A DNA stretch of 64,000 nucleotides from Liolophura sinensis (Eukaryota > Mollusca > Polyplacophora > Chitonida > Chitonidae), in contig NC_088301.1 in NCBI RefSeq assembly GCF_032854445.1, positions 3,968,001 through 4,032,000 on the forward strand. Direction: 5' to 3'. The notes beneath the pieces are model-generated. The model had not been told where the DNA came from, searched no databases, and worked only from the letters and a program-made list of their open reading frames with translations. Both the position numbers and the translations under genes were made by a program. Positions 58,970-64,000 of this stretch are shown here, piece by piece. How positions within the stretch are numbered: the stretch's first letter is position 1; every line of letters starts with the position of its first letter.

Positions 58970-59867
58970 CTACAAAAGAAATCAGCAGTTATTGGGTTCA
59001 TCCGATTGTTGTTTAACGCTGCATTCAATAATTTCTCACTTATACGGAAGTACAAAACCACAACCTGATATATATAGTACATGTAAAATTCAGAAAATAT
59101 CGTTACCATGGTAACTAGAATATGAGAGAGTGAACAATTTCCAAGTTTAAAATTTAAAAAGAAGTCCTTGGGAAAATAATCCGAATCAGCTGAACAATTT
59201 ATAACTTCGTAATGCAAGAACAGAAACATCATGTAAAAATCTGGATGTTGGTAAGATTACCATAATCTGGAAAAACGTTGCTGGATGGATACTTTACATG
59301 TATTTATGTAATGCCAGTTACGATTAAAAAATTATTATTTTTATGGGATGACATATATGATAACAAATATATGAATCACAACTTCTATTTATTCAGCGTT
59401 AATTTGTATTAACTCATAAATTCTACGGGATGGTACAAAAATCAAAGCTATCAACCTCTTGCGACGTTATGTAGTTTCAAGAGAAAACCCACTGGAACCA
59501 AGTAGATTTACCTGAATGTAAAGTTCAAATATCATGAAATTAATGTAAGAATCGCTATATATATGTGCATGCTTTCTAACGTTTTTCACAGCTTTCTAAC
59601 GTTTTTCACAACTTTCACAACAGATTGTACGCTAACTGATGTAGAGTTGTTCGATAAGCGTATATACATAGATTAATTCTTCTTACTCGATGACGTATTT
59701 GAGGAAGATGACGAGTCCCACGTCACAGATCAGCGCTGTTACGAGGTAGCGATCACCGAGTCTCTTCCCCAACACATGGCTGTTTGAATACAAGAGGGCG
59801 CTAACGGCCTCCCCCAGAACAACTGCTATCACCATGGCGACGTTAAAGCTGATGTGGAAATCCATGG
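58771..59867 (-). CDS. Small four-helix membrane protein, DUF1761-like (two exons)
   Basis: Exon 59867-59687 (ATG at 59865, GCCATGG context) joins exon 58969-58771 through donor GTAAGA and acceptor tttgtag; phases fit and give 125 residues ending in TAG. Hydrophobic segments lie at about 7-26, 41-58, 70-87 and 104-122. The motif ALLYS..VLGKR after helix 1 and the HKFTLIFVMILS terminal helix recall DUF1761, a family of small four-helix membrane proteins of unknown function; this is a resemblance I judge by eye. The ATG sits two bases past a perfect acceptor (ttttacag), so a non-coding 5' exon probably lies upstream beyond 59.9 kb, perhaps near 61.5 kb. A possible poly(A) signal is at about 58123-58128. 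Confidence 0.7.
58990..59052 (-). mobile_element. SINE family A tail fragment
   Basis: GATTGTTGTTTAACGCTGCA, then TTTCTCACTTATACGG, matches the family A tail. It is in the intron of the DUF1761-like gene, just upstream of exon 2. Confidence 0.5.
59687..59867 (-). CDS. Exon 1 (coding) of the DUF1761-like gene (residues 1-60)
   Basis: It is bounded by acceptor ttttacag and donor GTAAGA. It encodes the first two membrane helices. Only two UTR bases precede the ATG within this exon. Confidence 0.7.
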
Positions 59868-62800
59868 CTGTAAAATAGGAATACGTGTCGAATAAAGAGA
59901 TACGGTCATGTTAAAATCTACAACATTTACATATGAGCTTTATCCGTAATGAAAACCAAGTGAGTTAAGAAGAACATGACCATGTTAATGTGTGAGCAAC
60001 AAATCCGCTCAAACGACAACCATCTCATCAGCCGACGTGGATCTATGATGTAGTTCTTAATAAGGAAGGCTCGAAGTCAACAGTTGCTAACGTTAGCTGC
60101 TCCAGATTCCATTAAACAGATGTGAATGACCTCATTTATGAAATTCGTGATAAATATACTTGAATCGAACTTTCGGAATCAGCATCGCTCGAATCTAACG
60201 ACCTTTCCATTTACAGTAGCTAAATTTGTTTCTGAACAGTGTACATTGCCATACTCTTTACGGCGAATTTGCCGCTCTCGCTTTTCACGACTGCCAACAC
60301 CAGAAAAGCTTGACCTTTGGAGACTGTGCGACGCAAGAAGACGTAGTCTCACCACTGGTGTCCTAGTGCAGAATTATGTAATCAGTATTTATCTACAAAA
60401 ATGGTTCAAGTGTTGGTTACAATGCTTTGGGGAAAGAGAATGTATATGTATATTGTATAATTATAGCCAAAGGTTTGTTTTTGTGTTTTCTGACATCACT
60501 GGGGTCACGGCCCTATCACCGTGACCCCACTGATCTCGCCGTTGTTCAAGATTTCTGTACAATGTTTTCTGACAGTGATATAAAGCGAACGCAAAAAGCG
60601 ATGCATGCGTTGTAAGGGGTATGGCACATCCCTTGTGCAATCAAGACATCCACGAGTCTCACATTGCGAATCTATAGGCTTCGAAACAGACACTCATACA
60701 CTAGTCGTGAACCATGCATATTAGATGTTCAATGTAATCGCAATATCATTCCCGAAGCAACCCTCAAAACAAACCACCAAAGAACTGAGAAAGGATATAA
60801 AGTAAGAAATTAGGACGGGTTCACGCAAGCAGCCAACAGAATGTCCATATTGGTTGACGGCTATAGGCATACGAATGCCTGTTTCGTTTTTCATAAAGTG
60901 CCGACAATCTAAACATGTAGGCCTATCTCAATTGCGCTCTGATTGCAAGAAAACGGTGCTTTTCAGGCACATGACTTTCACAAGAGATTTACATTAATTT
61001 AGCGGAGACTGGCAAAATCCTGCGAGATTCTCTGCTTGTAAGCACTAAAGTATCCCTGTGAAGTTTCGACCAATATAATGCTGACATCAAAGCGGCAAAC
61101 ATCGATGACAGAGCTTATCATTTCTAAACGATCATACCCTGCACATGCATGTATTCTGCAAAAAACTTCTAACATAACTACTTACTACGGAAATTCCACA
61201 TTAATGAATTTACATTAGATTTTATTTCTGACTTTCCGGATTTACATAAATTTGTTATAAACGAACCGCCACTGTCAATCGTATTAATAGAGAAGAAAAC
61301 TTAAAAAAATGACATTATAGGCTGAAAAGATCACGAATTTTTGCGATTTTGCGACTTTTCCTCGCCATACACGTAAAGCCTGAAAACAGCAAATCTGGCA
61401 TAAATGGATAAGTCCATCGCGTCCTCCATCTTTAACACCCTGTAATTTATGCTGGGGGCGTGTTGCCTCTCTGCTAATGTGAGTCGTTAAAACTGCCGCC
61501 TTGTTCGTGCAAACTCGGAACCTACGTCCAACATTCCGGTTTCCCAATCGTCAAGCGGAAAACGAACTGTACTGTTCGCTACCTTCTGGGAAGAAGAGTT
61601 TCACCGGAAATGTACGAACTGCACTGTGGCGGTTTCCGACGGCAATTCTCCTCCTAACACAGAAGACTTGAGGACTAGTTCTTAGGCAAAATGGAGTCAC
61701 CCACAGCGGCTTTTGGTGCTGACTTTATTTACAATTTATCAAGTTTAGGTACATATTAGATTTTTTAATGGCATGCACCTGAGAGGAAAGGCTTACTCTT
61801 TTCAATGGTATTTGTCTGATATTTAATTTTTTTTCTCCTTTAAGTGTTCAAATATTTGCATATATTTAAAGTAATATACTTCAACTCAATGATGGAATCT
61901 CAACGAAAGCAGATTCAGTCGATAAATGCAAACCACTGAAACAAATACTCAAATTTTACGACATGAAGTCAATTTGGGGCCTATGTGTATATATGATGAC
62001 CTGATAAAGGGAGGAAATCCAAACTCCTGACCTCACCATCAGCCTATACCTCATAAAAAAAGAAAAAAAAGTGGTTAAACGCACAGTAACTTGATGCTGA
62101 ACAGAGCTATATTTTGGTTCAGTGACGTGACCTGTTCGGATCCAGCACTCAATCTGTTCAAAACTTGCCGATGTAAATACTTAATAGTTGCTATTCCCTC
62201 TTCATTGATTGGAGTTCTTCACATTTAAACCTGTTCGCTGACCAGTAATTATGGAAAGCTCGAGTATGGCGCAAAATACTTAATCTTGGATGATGACGTC
62301 ACTAGTCTACTGCCTTGACAACAGGCTGAACCAATTTGCCATCAGGCATGTATCAACGTGTACACATGTATGAATGCCTATTTGTCCGACTGGTGGAGCA
62401 GAATACAATGTTCTCAGCTAAAACTTCTCTCTCGTTTACCAATAGATATACTCAAAACTACAACTAAAGGTGAACAGTATAGATAAATCGGACGGACAGC
62501 ATTGGCAGAAAAGTATTCCGATTTGATGTTTTTGTATTAGCTTCCTTAGTCTGTTAAATTTATCTAGGCCAATAAAGATAAACTGAGAATTTCGTTGCAT
62601 GGAATACTGGTATGCGAAAATGGTCTACAGCTTTTACGTGTAGTGGGGTTGTTTTGTGTTGATTGGAAAGGAAGCCTTTAGCACAGTGTGGTCACAAAAC
62701 AACAGGTGGGTTTCCTACCTAACGCTGTTAAAGATCATGTCGAGGCCATAGCGTGCAGAGAATTCCATTTATGTGGATAAGGCAGATTTTTAGCATATTA

Positions 62801-63795
62801 TTTGAAATTTGTGCTTTAATAACCTGATCGTATAAGAAAAAAATCTCTGTTAATTATGTTATCATGAATAGTTATCGTAGATTTACTGATTAATAGTGCT
62901 ATCCCTTCCCTTCGACCGAGTCAACCGACTCTGTATATCCTGTCCAAATGTAAATAAACATTGGTTTCAGACACCAGCTGCTTGTTTACAGGACGCGTAT
63001 TTATAAGGAACATGTCAAAAGTTCAACATATGGCAAAATAGCTCCATAGTTTTGTCCTACAATAACACATGATATCTTTCTCACGTTCACAAATGATCTC
63101 ATAAACAGTCACATGATACACAAGGATTAATATACTACAGCCCTTAATTCTGCAGTCGTGCCATGCACGTGGTACGAACTGAAATAACGACGTGTCGCCA
63201 GTGGCTACTGAAACAAAATCAGGCCGATCTTTAGTTATTCCATACGATTTGTAGCATTCCAACAAAATCACATGACTTTTCGCATGCATGGTGTTATTTT
63301 GTTGAACGCTGACACTGTGTATCACAACTGGAACGGTCACCATGGGAACAGGTACGCATGTGCACGAATGCAAAATAATTCTGGTTGTAAGCAAGCCTCC
63401 TGATATATCGCGTTTTCCTAAAGCCGAGCCTCGTGATGGCCTGTGGTTCCCTTAATTAGACTGTGTACAGTAAACCGATACACATTCGCCTTAACGGGCA
63501 TGCAATCTGCTTTCCTTGTGCATTTCACTTCAATGCTCTCGGATAAACTGCTGCAGTCCTATAGCCTTTTGCTGGTGGGGTGTATGGCCCGTATATAGTG
63601 TTGAACCCATGGGACACGCAGAAAACGGAAGGAGTTCTTGACCCAAGCATTTAAATTTCCGCACACGGGTAACCTCAACAGGGATTTCTTACTCAGGAAA
63701 ACTGGATCCAATTTATATAGATTGAGCTTGGCGCTGGCCGTTAGGGTCTTTCTATACCTCCAGAGAAGAGTAGCTATATAAGCAAACTACCTATA
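59868..63795. other. No gene recognised; may hold the 5' exon of the DUF1761-like gene
   Basis: The region around 61430-61680 is CpG-richer than its surroundings and could be a promoter for the minus-strand gene at 59.9 kb (inference). Open frames at 60126-60524 (+) and 63394-63023 (-) show no motif. Confidence 0.35.
60495..60533. repeat. Perfect 11-bp hairpin
   Basis: TGGGGTCACGG (60500-60510) and CCGTGACCCCA (60519-60529) flank an 8-nt loop, with four more paired bases beyond one mismatch. No gene or promoter is tied to it. Confidence 0.6.
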
Positions 63796-63842
63796 GTTAC
63801 CACGGAGTGAAATATTCTTGAATACGGCGTAAAACACCACAT
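63796..63842 (+). mobile_element. SINE family A tail fragment
   Basis: GTGAAATATTCTTGAATACG and GCGTAAAACACCA match the 3' end of the family; nothing else of the element is visible. Confidence 0.5.
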
Positions 63843-64000
63843 AGATACGCCTGAATGTCCATACACACAGGCGGCCTACCTGTGCCTATGCGTGTTTTCT
63901 TCATGTATGTCTAGTATATGTTGCCAATGGTATAGAAATCATGTAAGCCAGCATTCATAAACAACATTCCTGAATACAACACAACAAACATGCACGAGAA

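Noticed and set aside
63023..63394. 123-codon minus-strand open frame
   Set aside because: Composition and lack of motifs or splice sites suggest chance.

Overview
This is an invertebrate nuclear DNA window, AT-rich, with long introns, GT-AG splice sites, many SINEs and an exceptional load of minisatellites. The SINE families, a piggyBac element and a complete animal-type ovoA suggest a lophotrochozoan, most likely a mollusc (inference; no species call is possible from sequence alone).

Layout. 1-6.6 kb: no gene recognised, one full SINE. 6.67-9.42 kb: a structurally complete piggyBac element with an intact 602-codon transposase, TTAA flanks and matching terminal repeats, nested in a truncated SINE tail. 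10.5-11.4 kb: a 26-bp minisatellite. 12.2-35.6 kb, minus strand: the main gene, ovoA (5-histidylcysteine sulfoxide synthase / ovothiol methyltransferase). I could join 17 coding exons with all phases consistent into a 756-residue protein (DinB-like iron domain, FGE-sulfatase-like domain, SAM methyltransferase), plus a probable non-coding first exon and TATA/CCAAT promoter near 35.6 kb. Its introns hold at least nine unrelated tandem arrays, one of which starts exactly at a splice donor. 36.4-53 kb: gene-poor, with a 13-copy 50-bp satellite, SINEs, a 48-bp array and a reverse-transcriptase remnant sitting inside a 25-bp array. 54 kb: a SINE-like element with its core amplified about tenfold. 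58.8-59.9 kb, minus strand: a small two-exon gene for a 125-residue four-helix membrane protein resembling DUF1761. The remainder to 64 kb shows no gene I can support.

The two host genes are on the same strand about 23 kb apart, with no sign that they work together. ovoA makes the thiol-histidine antioxidant precursor. The rest of the window is shaped by transposition (piggyBac, two SINE families, MITEs, RT remnant) and tandem-repeat expansion. Most long open frames here lie in the tandem arrays and are not genes.
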